DNA of 64,000 bases. Origin: Istiophorus platypterus. Taxonomy: Eukaryota > Chordata > Actinopteri > Istiophoriformes > Istiophoridae. A program made the translations under genes and the position numbers. The stretch covers positions 11,982,946 to 12,046,945 of the forward strand of contig CM029129.1 of the NCBI GenBank assembly GCA_016859345.1, given 5' to 3'. This document shows positions 63,176 through 64,000 of the stretch, one piece after another. The notes under the pieces are model-generated. The model saw nothing but the letters and a program-made list of their open reading frames with translations. It was not told the origin of the DNA and did no database searches. Numbering within the stretch: position 1 is the stretch's first letter; each line of letters begins with the position of its first letter.

Positions 63176-64000
63176 AACAATGTTTTGCTGTTACCCTCAA
63201 CCCTGTCTCATCACATCTTATCACAGCAAGGCTTTAAGAAAACGTTGCCCACGGTGGCCAGTAACATGGCACTCGGGATCCAAGCCAAGACAAAGAACAA
63301 CATATATTCACATAACATACCAAAAAAACCCATCTCCTTTCCCTGGTGCATTTTCTGCTGCCTTTGTCCGCTTTTAGTTATCTCTTCTATCAAAGGTGGT
63401 CTCCTTTGAATGACAAGTATCCACTGGTTATCAGGAGAACTTCTGAGACTTTATGGAATATGCTATTAATTTTGCTGCTCAAGCTGGAGAGGGATGAAAG
63501 CACTGCAAGCAGTTCAAGATAATATTTCTGTTTGGTATAGCATCATACTTTAAAATACCTAATTTGATACAAATTAGTAAATACATGCCTGCTTAGCTGC
63601 TTCACGGGTACATTCGGGATTGGTCTCTAGTATTTCATTTTATTCTTCCTTGAAGGATGACAGAATTATACTTGTGCTTAAAACAGCAGCTTACTGTGCA
63701 TCACTGTGCACAGAAGTGATGCGCCATAATGTCAGCGATTTCAGCATTTTGCTTAATTTAAAGTGGAGAAGTGTCTCTGAGTAACTGCAAATGTCAAATT
63801 TTCAATCTATGGGAGGGAAAGACCTATATATGCAGCAATATCTCTATGGAGACATACTGAACCCAAACGTGAGAGAAATAAACACTGGCATCAGCATCAC
63901 TTCACCAAGTCTGAAAGCGTGACAGAGCCATGCGTTCATGAGATGAGAGAGTAAGACGGCTGTTAATCTATTTAATGATTATCTTGTACTTATCAATTTA
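63176..64000. other. Gene-free stretch to window end
   Basis: Short overlapping frames on both strands at 63180-63409 with no recognisable product. Otherwise AT-rich DNA. Confidence 0.6.

Overview
This window looks like gene-poor nuclear DNA from a teleost (ray-finned) fish, either intergenic or inside a very long intron. The reasons are: AT-rich, CpG-poor sequence; very many long (CA)n/(TG)n and (TA)n microsatellites; and decayed copies of repeat types typical of fish genomes (jockey-superfamily/L2-like LINEs, a Tc1-like transposon, a tRNA-derived SINE, hAT-like non-autonomous DNA elements). There are no bacterial-style operons, ribosome binding sites, phage genes or CRISPR arrays. I could not recognise any intact host protein-coding gene, rRNA, tRNA or known microRNA. 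Every open frame is short, and those that resemble proteins are transposon fossils. Family names were assigned from remembered protein and repeat motifs, without any database search.

Layout. 1-2.5 kb: featureless AT-rich DNA. 2.57-2.74 kb: short plus-strand LINE C-terminal fragment. 4.79-7.09 kb: the largest element, a minus-strand LINE with recognisable endonuclease, linker, reverse-transcriptase and 3' tail parts, riddled with stops and internally deleted. 7.2-10.4 kb: ATC repeats and a G-over-C skewed stretch. 10.43-11.23 kb: minus-strand Tc1-like transposase fossil with an internal deletion. 11-25 kb: simple DNA with weak SINE-like and Harbinger-like fragments and two large microsatellites. 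25.6-26.2 kb: hAT-like non-autonomous element. 27.96-28.14 kb: long (TA)n. 28.9 kb: clean inverted repeat. 32.6-33.5 kb: non-repetitive stretch with developmental-type binding motifs. 34.1-34.6 kb: cluster of GT and GGT microsatellites. 36-42 kb: mostly unique DNA with two GC-richer patches and one exon-like interval. 43.4-43.6, 45.8, 48.9, 54.4-54.7, 59.2-59.6 and 60.1-60.5 kb: further interspersed-repeat fragments. 51.6-51.8, 54.2 and 56.0-56.2 kb: the best candidates for non-coding regulatory elements, judged only by motif clustering.

Nothing here forms a working multi-gene system. The window's content is its mobile-element fossils, its microsatellites and a handful of candidate regulatory or structure-forming segments. 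Evolutionary conservation, which would decide most regulatory claims, cannot be seen in a single sequence.
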